The notes: generated by a model not told the origin, from the sequence alone. 64,000 nucleotides of DNA from Streptomyces sparsogenes (GCF_001704635.1 NZ_MAXF01000157.1:1-64000), one strand, 5' to 3'. Shown: positions 1 to 8,591, counted from the first letter of the stretch. A program made the numbers and translations.

Positions 1-1
1 C

Positions 2-298
2 AAATCAGTCGATCACGTCGGCACCTACTCCTACACGGTCCATGGGGCAGGCTGCCGCTTCGTCAGCGACAACGGCACCGAGGTCGACGTGGACTTCGCA
101 GCCGACGGGAGTGAAGTCTTCGACCTCTGGCGGCTGCGTTGGTATGGGCTGAGCCTGCCGGAGCCTCTTGACGCGACGGATGAGGACCTACGGTCCGCAG
201 TGGGGTCGCTGCAACCGCTTCTGACCGAGGTGCGGCCGGGGTGGTTCAGCGTAGTAAAACAATCGCTTGACGCCGCGTCAGGCGATCAGGTGGTTTGA
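2..298 (+). CDS. Partial protein, DUF6896-like C-terminal part
   Basis: The reading frame is open from base 2 to a TGA at 296-298, so this is the 3' end of a gene that begins before the window (98 codons visible). The translation has a glycine/cysteine turn (HGAGCRF), an acidic strand (EVDVDF) and an aromatic stretch (FDLWRLRWYG). This resembles, from memory, the small uncharacterised DUF6896 family; that match is not verified. The first internal ATG (position 89) lies inside the conserved part and is unlikely to be the true start. No export signal or catalytic motif is visible. No function can be assigned. Confidence 0.55.
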   Translation, partial: KSVDHVGTYSYTVHGAGCRFVSDNGTEVDVDFAADGSEVFDLWRLRWYGLSLPEPLDATDEDLRSAVGSLQPLLTEVRPGWFSVVKQSLDAASGDQVV

Positions 299-452
299 TG
301 CAGCGCTTGCGCAGCAGGCGGCGGCACCTGTCGAAGTCGTAGCACCGATCGGGTGAGGCCGACATGGGTCGCGCCCAGGTCTCGTTCGGGAAGGCCGGGG
401 GACGCCGCAGGAACACGAAACACGCACTGACTCGCGCCGAAGACAGCCTGAT

Positions 453-1643
453 CTAGCCGGGCCGTCCGCAGTAACCCCGCTGGAAGGCAGCCCAGAAGTC
501 TTCGTCGATCCCGGTGTCCATGAACGAGTTCCAGTTGGTGTGGGCGACGAGTTGGTCGTGCCCGTCGCGGCTGTTGAGGGCGAAGGTGAGGTACCCCAAT
601 GCACTGCCGCCGTGGCCGTACGCACGGCCGCAGCCGGTGGCGTAGACGTAGATGCCCAGGCCGTATGCGACAGCGGGCGGGGCGCTGCCGGTTGTGGGGA
701 CCGTGTCGGTGAGCATCCGGCGAAGCAGGTCTGGAGGGAGGAGACGTCCTTGCAGCAGGGCCCGGTAGAAGCGTGCGATGTCGGCCGCGGTTGTGACGAG
801 GGCGCCCGATGCACCGGCCTCGGATGGGCTGAACGCGGTGACGTCGAAGCGGGTCGGGTCCGCCGCGTCCGGCAGCAGGAGCGAAACGTCCGCGTAGCCG
901 CGTACGTGGGGTCCGTCGATGGCGGTCTGCGCCAGCGGGTACGAAGTGTCGTGCAGTCCGAGGGGGGCGAAGACGCGGCGTTCGAGGTTGGTGCGCATGT
1001 CGCGGTCGGTGAGCCGTTCGACGATCAGGTCGAGCAGCAGGTAGTTGGTGTTGGAGTATCGGAATCGGGTGCCGGGAGCCGGGAAGTACCGGGGTTGGGC
1101 AAGACCGATGCTGATCAGCTGGTCGCGGGGCCAGAACTGGTCAAGTCTGCGGAAGTGGGGAAGCAGCCCGTCGATGTAGTCGTACAGCCCGCTCGTGTGG
1201 TTGAGCAGCTGGCGGATAGTGATGGGCGCGCCGGACAGTGCGTTGTCGGTGCGGACCTGGTCGGGCAGCAGGCTCTGCACGGTGTCGTCGAGTCGCAGCC
1301 GGTGCTCGGCGACGAGTTGCAGGACGACCGTTGCGGTGAAGGTCTTGGTGACGCTCCCGGTGCGGAACTTCAGGTCTGGTGTCATCGGCGTGCCGGCGGG
1401 CCGGTCGGCGACGCCGGCCGCACCGAAGCGGTCGTCCGAGCCGCGGCGGGCGAGCAGGAAGGCGCCTGGGTTGGGATTCGGGCCGGCTACCACCTTGTCG
1501 ACCAGGGACTGCAGGACCGGGTCACGGCGGCTGCCGGCCATCTGTCCGTCACCGGCCTGGCCCGCGGTGGCCATACCGGGTGGCAGCAGGAGAGCAAGGG
1601 CAAGTCCCAAACCTAACAGGCGGGTTGAGCGTCGTTGGATCAC
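453..1643 (-). CDS. Secreted serine hydrolase of the beta-lactamase/DD-peptidase fold
   Basis: About 396 residues. An N-terminal signal peptide (arginines, then a leucine/alanine-rich core ending near GMATAG) precedes a class C beta-lactamase-like domain with the three family motifs in order: SVTK (nucleophile Ser about residue 97), YSN in the middle, and HGGSALGY near the C-terminus. Relatives are D-alanyl-D-alanine carboxypeptidases, esterases or beta-lactamase-like enzymes; the substrate cannot be told from sequence. I prefer the GTG start at 1643 because GGAGAGG lies nine bases upstream; the longer frame would need a TTG start. The signal peptide contains a TTA leucine codon, implying bldA-tRNA dependence if the host is Streptomyces. 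The gene is divergent from the TetR gene at 1706 with a palindrome between them, a usual regulator-target arrangement. Confidence 0.85.
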   Translation of the reverse strand: MIQRRSTRLLGLGLALALLLPPGMATAGQAGDGQMAGSRRDPVLQSLVDKVVAGPNPNPGAFLLARRGSDDRFGAAGVADRPAGTPMTPDLKFRTGSVTKTFTATVVLQLVAEHRLRLDDTVQSLLPDQVRTDNALSGAPITIRQLLNHTSGLYDYIDGLLPHFRRLDQFWPRDQLISIGLAQPRYFPAPGTRFRYSNTNYLLLDLIVERLTDRDMRTNLERRVFAPLGLHDTSYPLAQTAIDGPHVRGYADVSLLLPDAADPTRFDVTAFSPSEAGASGALVTTAADIARFYRALLQGRLLPPDLLRRMLTDTVPTTGSAPPAVAYGLGIYVYATGCGRAYGHGGSALGYLTFALNSRDGHDQLVAHTNWNSFMDTGIDEDFWAAFQRGYCGRPG

Positions 1644-1667
1644 CGCAAGAACCCTCTCCGGTAGCAA

Positions 1668-1685
1668 TATAGACGTACGGTTATA
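1668..1685. promoter_or_regulatory. Candidate TetR operator in the divergent promoter
   Basis: An 18-bp imperfect inverted repeat, TATAGACGTACGGTTATA, with a perfect CGTACG centre and ATA/TAT arms. It lies between the hydrolase start (1643) and the TetR start (1706), where a divergent TetR repressor usually binds. Binding is inferred from position and symmetry only. Confidence 0.5.
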
Positions 1686-1705
1686 GCACGCGATACCGTC
1701 CTCAC

Positions 1706-2338
1706 GTGCCGAGAGTTGCCGACCATGACGCCCGCCACGGGCAGATCACCGACGCAGTCCAACGCCTGATCGTGCGAAACGGCCTCACTGCCGTGACCGT
1801 CGCGCGGACCGCCGCCGAAGCGGGTATGTCCGTCGGCCTGGTGCAGCACTACTTCACGGCAAAGGACGAGATGCTGCTGGCCACGTTCACCCGCGTCAAC
1901 GAGCGCTTCACCTCACGAGTGGACGAGCTCGTGCACCGAGGTGAAGCCGAGGGCTGCACCATCGCCGAGATGCTGCGACAGGCACTGACCGAACTCATGC
2001 CGCTCGACGATGCCCGCCGTGCCGAACTTCTGGTCCGTCGCGCCTTTGCAGACACGGCCGCGCACAACGCCTGCCTTGCCGCCGTCCAGAGAGAGACCCT
2101 CGTGGGCATCCGGTCACGCGTCGCCCAGGCCATCAGAAATGGCACGGTATGCGGCGAGGTCGGTCAGGGGGTCGACGCGGCCGGCCAAGCCCTGCAAATC
2201 GTCGCGTTCGCCGAGGGACTCGCCCTGCACACGCACATCGACCCCGACGGCACACCGGACCGGGCGGTCCTCGCCGCGCTGGACGACCACCTCAGCCGCG
2301 TGTTCACCGGAACCTGCCGCCACGCCCAGCTCGGTTGA
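1706..2338 (+). CDS. TetR/AcrR-family transcriptional regulator
   Basis: 210 residues, a typical TetR length. The N-terminal helix-turn-helix spans about residues 15-55 (LTAVTVARTAAEAGMSVGLV followed by QHYFTAKDEM). The rest is an all-helical ligand-binding and dimerisation domain of BetI-like type. The start is a GTG 20 bp past the palindrome at 1668-1685, with little room for a leader. Being divergent from the serine hydrolase, it most likely represses that gene and itself. The ligand is unknown. Confidence 0.85.
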   Translation: MPRVADHDARHGQITDAVQRLIVRNGLTAVTVARTAAEAGMSVGLVQHYFTAKDEMLLATFTRVNERFTSRVDELVHRGEAEGCTIAEMLRQALTELMPLDDARRAELLVRRAFADTAAHNACLAAVQRETLVGIRSRVAQAIRNGTVCGEVGQGVDAAGQALQIVAFAEGLALHTHIDPDGTPDRAVLAALDDHLSRVFTGTCRHAQLG

Positions 2339-2933
2339 AGAGATCCGCGAGGCGGCACCCTGGGACATCGCGAAACAGGTCGGCCGCCGTGTAGTCGCCG
2401 AGGGGAAGCACAGCGGCGTCGCCGCTGTAGTCGACCGCCTGCACGCGACGACGCCAGGCGAGCGGCCGCAGACCTGAGGAACGCGCCGGAGAAAGCGAGC
2501 TTGAGGACATAGGCGCCCGCCCCCGCGGCGCGGGGCCGAGGACGGCAGGGTTACCACGAGACCGGAAGGGCTCTGGGTCGGCGTGGGCAGTTCGATGTAG
2601 GTACCGACACGCGGGGTGGTGAACGAACCGCCGCGCATCTTCGCATGAGCGACCGACAGTAGGTCAGCCGACCGCAAGGGGCGCCACGGCGCTGGCCCTG
2701 GCGCCGTGGAGCCGTCGGAAGCGTGGTCGTGGGGGACGGCAGCCCCGGGTGCGGCAGGAGTTGAGGTCCCGTCCGGCCCCGACCACTTGTGTTAACGGTC
2801 ACATCACCGGATGATTGTGGCCTCGGAAACCGAAGTGTCAAGAGTTCGCGCAGCATACATTTCACCGGGCTCCTCCCGTCCCATCAGGCCCGACGACCGC
2901 GCACAACGGCCGAGTGGATGATCCCGCCCTTGA
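2339..2933. other. Non-coding or degraded stretch
   Basis: No complete gene is convincing here. On the minus strand around 2340-2480 a short stretch with strong GC3 bias reads VDYSGDAAVLPLGDY followed by TAADLFRDVPGCRLADLF, and another near 2551-2650 reads MRGGSFTTPRVGTYIELP. They lie in different frames, as in a decayed gene. I do not recognise the family. Near the right end, 2796-2810 carries CGGTCACATCACCGG, which recurs almost exactly at 2939-2952. Confidence 0.35.
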
Positions 2934-2945
2934 GTGACCGGTCAC
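2934..2945. promoter_or_regulatory. Palindrome GTGACCGGTCAC upstream of LacI gene
   Basis: A perfect 12-bp palindrome 33 bp before the chosen LacI start. Its right half (CGGTCACATAACCG) recurs at 2796-2810 as CGGTCACATCACCGG. The repeat and symmetry suggest a protein-binding site for this promoter, possibly autoregulatory. The missing GCGC centre makes it unlike the other LacI-type operators in the window. Confidence 0.4.
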
Positions 2946-2978
2946 ATAACCGCCTCCACAAGGAGCAGGGAGCCAGCC

Positions 2979-4070
2979 ATGCCGAGCGGCTACCTCCGCC
3001 TTCCCACACGTCGGCGCAGCATGATGGGCGCCGCCCCCGACACCGGTGGCGCGCCCACCGTGACCATCCGCGATGTCGCGCGGGAAGCCGGGGTCTCCTA
3101 CCAGACGGTCTCCCGCGTCATCAATGGCCACGCGGCCGTGGCCGATACCACCCGCCACCGCGTCGAAGCCGCCATCGATTCGCTCGGATTCCGGCCCCAT
3201 CACGCGGCCCGCGAGCTGGCGGGCAAGGCAGCCCGCTCGCTGACCGTCGTCACCAGCGACACGAGTCTGTACGGGGCCGCCTCAACACTGCGCGGGATCG
3301 AAGAGGCCGCCCGTGCCGCCTCGTTCGCGGTCGCGGTCAGCGTGCTGGACCGCCAGGCCCTTCCGGACCGAGCCGAGTTACGCGCCCGGCTCACCCGCCC
3401 GGGCGAGCCCGTCGTGGTCATCGCCTTCGACGCCCCCGGGGTGCGCGCCCTGCGGCTGCTGCCCGCCGACACACCCGTGGTGGCCGCGGTCGAGCGCCCC
3501 TCCGGCAAGGAGCCGGTCTCCAGTCGGCCCCAGGCCTGGCTGGACGACCGGCTCGCCGCCGCCCACGCCACCCGCCATCTGCTGGGTCTGGGCCACCGCA
3601 CCGTCCACTACCTGGCACTGCCCTCCTCGACCGCGGACGTGGCCCAGCGCACACAGGGCTGGCTGGACGCGCTGCGCGCGGCCGGCGCACCGGAGCCGCC
3701 CGTGGTGGAAGGCGGCTGGACGCCGCGTACCGGCTACCTCGCCGCGCGGGGACTGGTGGCGAACCCGTCGGTGACCGCCGTGCTGTGCGGCAACGACGAC
3801 GTGGCCGCCGGGGTGCTGCGGGCGGCCCGCGAAGCCGGCCGCCACATCCCCGGTGACCTGAGCGTGGCCGGCTTCGACGACGTACCCGTCGCGGCCTTCC
3901 TCGCGCCCGCGCTGACCACGGTCCGACTCGACTTCGAGGGGCTCGGCCGTACCTGCTTCGGACTGCTGCACCGGCTGCTCGATCCCGCGTCCCCCGCGCC
4001 CGACCCCTGCGACGAGCCCGCGCTCATCGTCCGCGAGAGCACCGGCCCCTGGCGCGCATTCCGCGGATGA
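2979..4070 (+). CDS. LacI-family transcriptional regulator
   Basis: 363 residues from the ATG at 2979, chosen because GGGAG lies six bases upstream; the longer frame lacks this site. A LacI helix-turn-helix and hinge (VTIRDVAREAGVSYQTVSRV, then INGH) occupies about residues 28-80. A periplasmic-binding-protein-like sensor domain with the usual GFDDVPVAAF and LIVRESTG motifs follows. The gene lies upstream of the GH10-GH62, GH27 and GH43 genes on the same strand and probably controls that arabinoxylan set, though the only recognised operator there is a CebR-type box. A TTA codon is present at 3378-3380, so expression may depend on bldA. Confidence 0.85.
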   Translation: MPSGYLRLPTRRRSMMGAAPDTGGAPTVTIRDVAREAGVSYQTVSRVINGHAAVADTTRHRVEAAIDSLGFRPHHAARELAGKAARSLTVVTSDTSLYGAASTLRGIEEAARAASFAVAVSVLDRQALPDRAELRARLTRPGEPVVVIAFDAPGVRALRLLPADTPVVAAVERPSGKEPVSSRPQAWLDDRLAAAHATRHLLGLGHRTVHYLALPSSTADVAQRTQGWLDALRAAGAPEPPVVEGGWTPRTGYLAARGLVANPSVTAVLCGNDDVAAGVLRAAREAGRHIPGDLSVAGFDDVPVAAFLAPALTTVRLDFEGLGRTCFGLLHRLLDPASPAPDPCDEPALIVRESTGPWRAFRG

Positions 4071-4386
4071 ACGGCGAGGGAAGCGCCTTTCCGGCACCCG
4101 AGCCGAGTGCCGGACACCCGAACAGTCTTTATCGGCCATCGGCGAGTTGGCTGGCGCACGGGGTGTTGACGTCCCGTGCGGCCCGCCTATCATCCATGCT
4201 TGTCCGACCTTCCGATTGCCGTTCGACATCCCGAACGACAGTCCGGGTGGACAGGTTTGTGTCGGCCCCACAGACCACCGCTGAAGGACGCATCCGGTGA
4301 GGCTCCCGTACGTCACCGCGCCGCAGTGCGAGCACACGGGCAGCGACGTTCGGGGAGCCGCCCCCAGCCGACACAGGAGTCTCCCC

Positions 4387-4500
4387 ATGCCCGCACCCGC
4401 CCGGCCGGACCGCCGGATCGCCGCCGCGCCCCCTCGTCTGTGCGGAACGGCAACCGGCGACCCGGTCGGAGTCGCACGCTTCGAGCACGTCGCGCCCTGA
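4387..4500 (+). CDS. Possible small ORF of 37 residues, function unknown
   Basis: An ATG at 4387 follows CAGGAG with about seven bases spacing and opens 37 codons (begins MPAPARPDRRIAAAPP). It lies alone in the 570-bp gap before the GH10-GH62 gene. It has no recognised family, signal or membrane segment and could be chance. Nothing else gene-like is seen between 4071 and 4596. Confidence 0.2.
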   Translation: MPAPARPDRRIAAAPPRLCGTATGDPVGVARFEHVAP

Positions 4501-4596
4501 GCAGGCGATCGCACGAACGTCCGCCAGGGAGGAGCACGCCGGCCGCCCAGGCCCCCGGACATCCTCAAACATGGCCGATCGCACCACAGCCGTCAT

Positions 4597-4610
4597 TGGG
4601 AGCGCTCCCA
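4597..4610. promoter_or_regulatory. CebR-type operator
   Basis: TGGGAGCGCTCCCA, a perfect 14-bp palindrome, lies 31 bp upstream of the GH10-GH62 start. The same sequence is the established operator of CebR, the cello-oligosaccharide-responsive LacI-family repressor of streptomycete cellulase genes. It implies that this arabinoxylanase is de-repressed by cello-oligosaccharides. No second copy was found in the window. Confidence 0.8.
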
Positions 4611-4641
4611 GCAAGGAAAGTCCCGACCTTCAAGGAGAATC

Positions 4642-6765
4642 ATGGCTGTCATGAAGGCGCCCGGTCGGCGCCGAGCCTCGGCGTTAGGTCTGCTGGCCGC
4701 CGGCGTGATGGCGGTGGCCGGCACCGCGACCGCCGCGCCCGCCACCTCCACCGCCGCTGACTCCGCCTCCGCCTCCGCCTCCGTTCAGGCGTCCACCTTG
4801 GGCGCTCAGGCGGCTCAGTCCGGGCGGTACTTCGGGGCCGCCGTGGCCGCCGGCAAGCTCGGCGACGGCACCTACTCGACCATCCTGAACCGCGAGTTCA
4901 ACATGGTCACCCCCGAGAACGAGATGAAGTGGGACACCACCGAACGCTCCCGCGGCTCGTTCAACTTCGGCCCCGCCGACCAGATCGTGAACCACGCCAC
5001 CTCTCACGGCCAGCGCGTACGCGGCCACACGCTGGTGTGGCACTCCCAGCTGCCCAGCTGGGTCAGCTCCATCGGCGACGCGAACACGCTGCGCACCGTC
5101 ATGAACAACCACATCAACGGCGTGATGGCCCACTACAAGGGCAAGGTCTACGCCTGGGACGTGGTCAACGAGGCGTTCGCCGACGGCGGCAGCGGAGCGC
5201 ACCGCCCCTCGGTGTTCCAGAACCTGCTGGGCGACGGCTTCATCGAACAGGCCTTCCGCACCGCACGGGCGGCCGACCCGGCGGCCAAGCTCTGCTACAA
5301 CGACTACAACATCGAGAACTGGAGCGACGCCAAGACCCAGGGCGTCTACCGCATGGTGCGCGACTTCAAGGCGCGGGGCGTGCCCATCGACTGCGTCGGC
5401 TTCCAGGCCCACTTCGGCACCGGCGGCCCGCCGGCCAGCTTCCAGACCACGCTGTCCAACTTCGCCGCCCTCGGCGTGGACGTACAGATCACCGAGCTGG
5501 ACATCGCGCAGGCGCCGACGACCGCGTACGCGAACACCGTCAAGGCCTGCATGAACGTCGCCCGCTGCAACGGCATCACCGTCTGGGGCATCCGGGACAC
5601 CGACTCCTGGCGCTCCGGGGAGAAGCCCCTGCTCTTCGACGGCAGCGGCAACAAGAAGCCCGCCTACAACGCGACCCTGTCCGCGCTGGGCGGCACCCCC
5701 ACGGCGAAGGCCACGACGAAGGCCACGGCGAACACCGCGACCAACGCCCCGGCACAGACCCCGGCGAAGGCTCCGGCGAAGACGCCGGCGTCCCCCGGCT
5801 CGGCGGCCGCCCTGCCCGGCAGCTTCAGCTGGAGCTCCAGCGGGGTCCTGATGTCCCCCAAGCCGGACTCCACCCACAACATCGCCGGGCTCAAGGACCC
5901 GACCGTGGTCTACTACAACGGCAAGTACCACGTGTTCGCCAGCGTCGCCAGCTCCTCCGGCTACAGCCTGGTCTACCTCAGCTTCAGCGACTGGTCCCAG
6001 GCCGCCTCGGCCACGCACCACTACCTGGACCGGACCGGCATCGGCAGCGGATACCGGGCCGCGCCCCAGGTGTTCTACTTCGCGCCCCAGCGCACCTGGT
6101 ACCTGGTCTACCAGACCGGAAACGCCTCGTACTCCACCAACACCGACATCAGCAACCCGGCCGGATGGAGCGCCCCGCGCAACTTCTACTCCTCCATGCC
6201 GGACATCATCAAGCAGAACATCGGCAACGGCTACTGGGTCGACATGTGGGTGATCTGCGACAGCGCCAACTGCTACCTGTTCTCCTCCGACGACAACGGA
6301 CACCTCTACCGCTCACAGACCACCCTCGCCCAGTTCCCCAACGGGTTCACCAACACCGTCATCGCCGCCCAGGACTCCAACAAGTACGCGCTCTTCGAAG
6401 CGAGCAACGTGTACAAAGTGCAGGGCAGCAACCAGTACCTGCTCATCGTCGAGGCCATCGGGTCGGACGGCCGGCGCTACTTCCGCTCCTGGACCTCCAG
6501 CAGCCTCGCCGGCTCCTGGACACCGCTCGCCGCCTCCGAGAACAACCCCTTCGCCCGCGCCAGCAACGTCGGCTTCCCCTCCGGCGCCTGGACCCGGGAC
6601 ATCAGCCACGGCGAGCTGATCCGCGCCGGCTACGACCAGACCCTCACCATCAACCCCTGCAGGATGCAGTACCTCTACCAGGGCATGAACCCCAACGCAG
6701 GCGGTGACTACAACTCCCTGCCCTGGCGCCTCGGTCTGCTCACCCAGACCAACTCCAGCTGCTGA
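4642..6765 (+). CDS. Secreted bifunctional GH10 endo-xylanase / GH62 arabinofuranosidase
   Basis: 707 residues. A Sec signal peptide (about 1-45) is followed by a GH10 domain (about 50-350) with acid/base Glu177 in WDVVNEAF and nucleophile Glu285 in QITELDIA. A threonine/alanine/proline linker (about 352-392) leads to a GH62 domain (about 395-707). There the likely base is Asp419 (LKDPT), the likely acid Glu586 (FEASNVY), and Asp534 (VDMW) may be the third acidic residue, by family analogy. One polypeptide can thus cut the xylan backbone and strip arabinose. AAGGAG precedes the ATG by four bases, and a CebR box lies upstream. Codon 15 is TTA (4684-4686), so translation should need the bldA tRNA in a streptomycete. 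GH10 and GH62 are usually separate genes or carry CBMs. Confidence 0.93.
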   Translation: MAVMKAPGRRRASALGLLAAGVMAVAGTATAAPATSTAADSASASASVQASTLGAQAAQSGRYFGAAVAAGKLGDGTYSTILNREFNMVTPENEMKWDTTERSRGSFNFGPADQIVNHATSHGQRVRGHTLVWHSQLPSWVSSIGDANTLRTVMNNHINGVMAHYKGKVYAWDVVNEAFADGGSGAHRPSVFQNLLGDGFIEQAFRTARAADPAAKLCYNDYNIENWSDAKTQGVYRMVRDFKARGVPIDCVGFQAHFGTGGPPASFQTTLSNFAALGVDVQITELDIAQAPTTAYANTVKACMNVARCNGITVWGIRDTDSWRSGEKPLLFDGSGNKKPAYNATLSALGGTPTAKATTKATANTATNAPAQTPAKAPAKTPASPGSAAALPGSFSWSSSGVLMSPKPDSTHNIAGLKDPTVVYYNGKYHVFASVASSSGYSLVYLSFSDWSQAASATHHYLDRTGIGSGYRAAPQVFYFAPQRTWYLVYQTGNASYSTNTDISNPAGWSAPRNFYSSMPDIIKQNIGNGYWVDMWVICDSANCYLFSSDDNGHLYRSQTTLAQFPNGFTNTVIAAQDSNKYALFEASNVYKVQGSNQYLLIVEAIGSDGRRYFRSWTSSSLAGSWTPLAASENNPFARASNVGFPSGAWTRDISHGELIRAGYDQTLTINPCRMQYLYQGMNPNAGGDYNSLPWRLGLLTQTNSSC

Positions 6766-6782
6766 CAACCGGAAGACACCGG

Positions 6783-6825
6783 CCTCGGCGCGGACATCAG
6801 CCCCGGGACACGCACCGCGCCGAGG
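6783..6825 (+). terminator. Stem-loop between GH10-GH62 and GH27 genes
   Basis: CCTCGGCGCGG at 6783-6793 pairs perfectly with CCGCGCCGAGG at 6815-6825 (11 bp, 21-nt loop), shortly after the GH10-GH62 stop. There is no T-tract, which is usual in actinomycetes. It may end or attenuate transcription, or protect a processed mRNA end. Confidence 0.55.
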
Positions 6826-6870
6826 TCCCTCCCGCCCGGGCCCCTCCTCCAGCACGGGAAAGGAACCGCC

Positions 6871-8517
6871 GTGCCCATACGACCACGCGGCCGACTGCTC
6901 CGCTTCCTGGTGGCCGCCGCACTGACGGCCACCGCGTTCACCACCGCCTCGGTCCACTCGGCAGCTCGGGCCGCGCCGGGCAGTCCGGCGCTCACCCCGC
7001 CGCTGGGCTGGAACAGTTGGAACAGCTTCGGTTGCGGAGTCACCGAGACGCAGGTCCGCCAGGCCGCCGACGCGATGGTGTCCTCGGGCATGAGGGACGC
7101 CGGGTACCGGTACGTGGTCGTGGACGACTGCTGGTTCGACCCGCAGCGCGACTCCGCCGGCAACCTGCGGGCCAATCCGACCAAGTTCCCCAGCGGGATG
7201 AAGGCCCTCGGGGACTACATCCATCAGAAGGGCCTGAAGTTCGGCATCTACCAGGTCCCCAACGAGCGCACATGCGCCCAGGGCACGGGCGGCTACCCGG
7301 GGTCCACCGGCAGCAAGGGCCACGAGACCCAGGACGCCCGCACGTTCGCGTCCTGGGGCGTGGACTACCTCAAGTACGACTGGTGCTCCTCCGCCGGCAC
7401 CCGGGACGAGCAGGTCGCGCGGTTCACACTCATGCGCGACGCCCTGCGCGCGACCGGGCGCCCGATCGTCTACAGCATCAACCCGAACAGCTTCCACGCC
7501 ATCACCGGCGACAAGTACGACTGGGGCCAGGTCGCCGACCTGTGGCGGACGACCGAGGACCTGCTGGACATCTGGCAGAACGGCAACATCAACAGCTATC
7601 CGATGGGCGTGGGCAATGTCCTGGACGTCACCGCGCCGCTGGCCGCGCAGTCGGGGCCGGGCCACTGGAACGACCCCGACATGCTCGTCGTCGGCCGACC
7701 CGGCCTGTCGCTGACCGAGTCCCGCTCCCACTTCGCCCTCTGGGCGCTGATGGCCGCGCCGCTCATGGCGGGCAACGACATCCGCACCATGTCGGCCGAC
7801 GTGAGCGCGATCCTGCGCAACCCGCGCCTGCTGGCGGTGAACCAGGACCCGCTGGGCGCGGGCGGGCGCAGGGTGCGCGACGACGGAAACACCGAGGTGT
7901 TCGCCAAGCCCCTGTCCGACGGCTCGGTCGCCGTGGGCCTGTTCAACCGGGGCGGCGGCACCGCGACCGTCACCACCACGGCGGCCCAGGTCGGTCTGTC
8001 CGGCGGGTCGTTCACCCTCACCGACCTGTGGACCGGCGGCACGTCGAGCACGTCCGGCCAGATCTCGGCGAGCGTGCCCGCACACGGCGTCGCCACGTTC
8101 CGGGTGACCGGCGGCACCCCGCTGGCCGCCACCACCTCCCGTCTGCGCGGCAACGGGTCGGGGCGCTGCCTGGACGTGGACAACGCCTCCACCGCCGCCG
8201 GGGCCACGGTACTGATCTGGGATTGCCACACGGCCGCCAACCAGCTGTGGACCACATGGGAGGGCGGCGAGATCCGCGTCTTCGGCGACAAGTGCCTGGA
8301 CGCCTACAACCGGGGCACCACCAACGGCACCCGTGTCATCACCTGGCCCTGCAACGGACAGGACAACCAGAAGTGGACGCTCGCTTCCGACGGGTCGATC
8401 CGCAACGCACGCGCGGGCCTGTGCCTGGACACCGACCAATCCGGCACCGCCGGCGGAACCCCGCTCGTCCTGTGGACCTGCGACGGCCGGGCCGGCCAGA
8501 AATGGAGCCGCGCGTGA
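6871..8517 (+). CDS. Secreted GH27 alpha-galactosidase with C-terminal CBM13
   Basis: 548 residues. The signal peptide (about 1-35) precedes a GH27 barrel beginning LGWNSWNSFGC, with substrate Asp85/Asp86 (VDDCW), nucleophile Asp170 (YLKYDWC) and acid/base Asp270 (WNDPDML). A beta-sandwich follows, then a ricin-type CBM13 (about 425-548) with three Q-x-W repeats (NQLW, NQKW, GQKW). Asp at the second DDCW position favours alpha-galactosidase over the GH27 beta-L-arabinopyranosidases, which I recall carry Glu there. The loop usually read as YSDAG..TC is instead YQVPNERTC, so specificity may differ. The start is a GTG preceded by GGGAAAGGA. It probably removes terminal galactose from hemicellulose side chains outside the cell. 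Confidence 0.9.
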   Translation: MPIRPRGRLLRFLVAAALTATAFTTASVHSAARAAPGSPALTPPLGWNSWNSFGCGVTETQVRQAADAMVSSGMRDAGYRYVVVDDCWFDPQRDSAGNLRANPTKFPSGMKALGDYIHQKGLKFGIYQVPNERTCAQGTGGYPGSTGSKGHETQDARTFASWGVDYLKYDWCSSAGTRDEQVARFTLMRDALRATGRPIVYSINPNSFHAITGDKYDWGQVADLWRTTEDLLDIWQNGNINSYPMGVGNVLDVTAPLAAQSGPGHWNDPDMLVVGRPGLSLTESRSHFALWALMAAPLMAGNDIRTMSADVSAILRNPRLLAVNQDPLGAGGRRVRDDGNTEVFAKPLSDGSVAVGLFNRGGGTATVTTTAAQVGLSGGSFTLTDLWTGGTSSTSGQISASVPAHGVATFRVTGGTPLAATTSRLRGNGSGRCLDVDNASTAAGATVLIWDCHTAANQLWTTWEGGEIRVFGDKCLDAYNRGTTNGTRVITWPCNGQDNQKWTLASDGSIRNARAGLCLDTDQSGTAGGTPLVLWTCDGRAGQKWSRA

Positions 8518-8591
8518 AGCCGGAACGCGTTCGTGTCCGCCTCGGCGGCCGTCCCACGTCACTCGTCGACCGGCCCACCGTGGAGGCCACG

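Noticed and set aside
540..1616. Long plus-strand ORF of 358 codons opposite the serine hydrolase
   Set aside because: It mirrors the hydrolase on the other strand, lacks GC3 bias of its own and has a repetitive V/G/A/E composition. The minus strand has all catalytic motifs and a signal peptide.
6313..8562. Minus-strand ORF of 749 codons over GH10-GH62 and GH27
   Set aside because: Antisense shadow caused by high GC; composition is glycine/alanine/arginine-rich with no domain, and the plus strand is fully explained by known enzymes.
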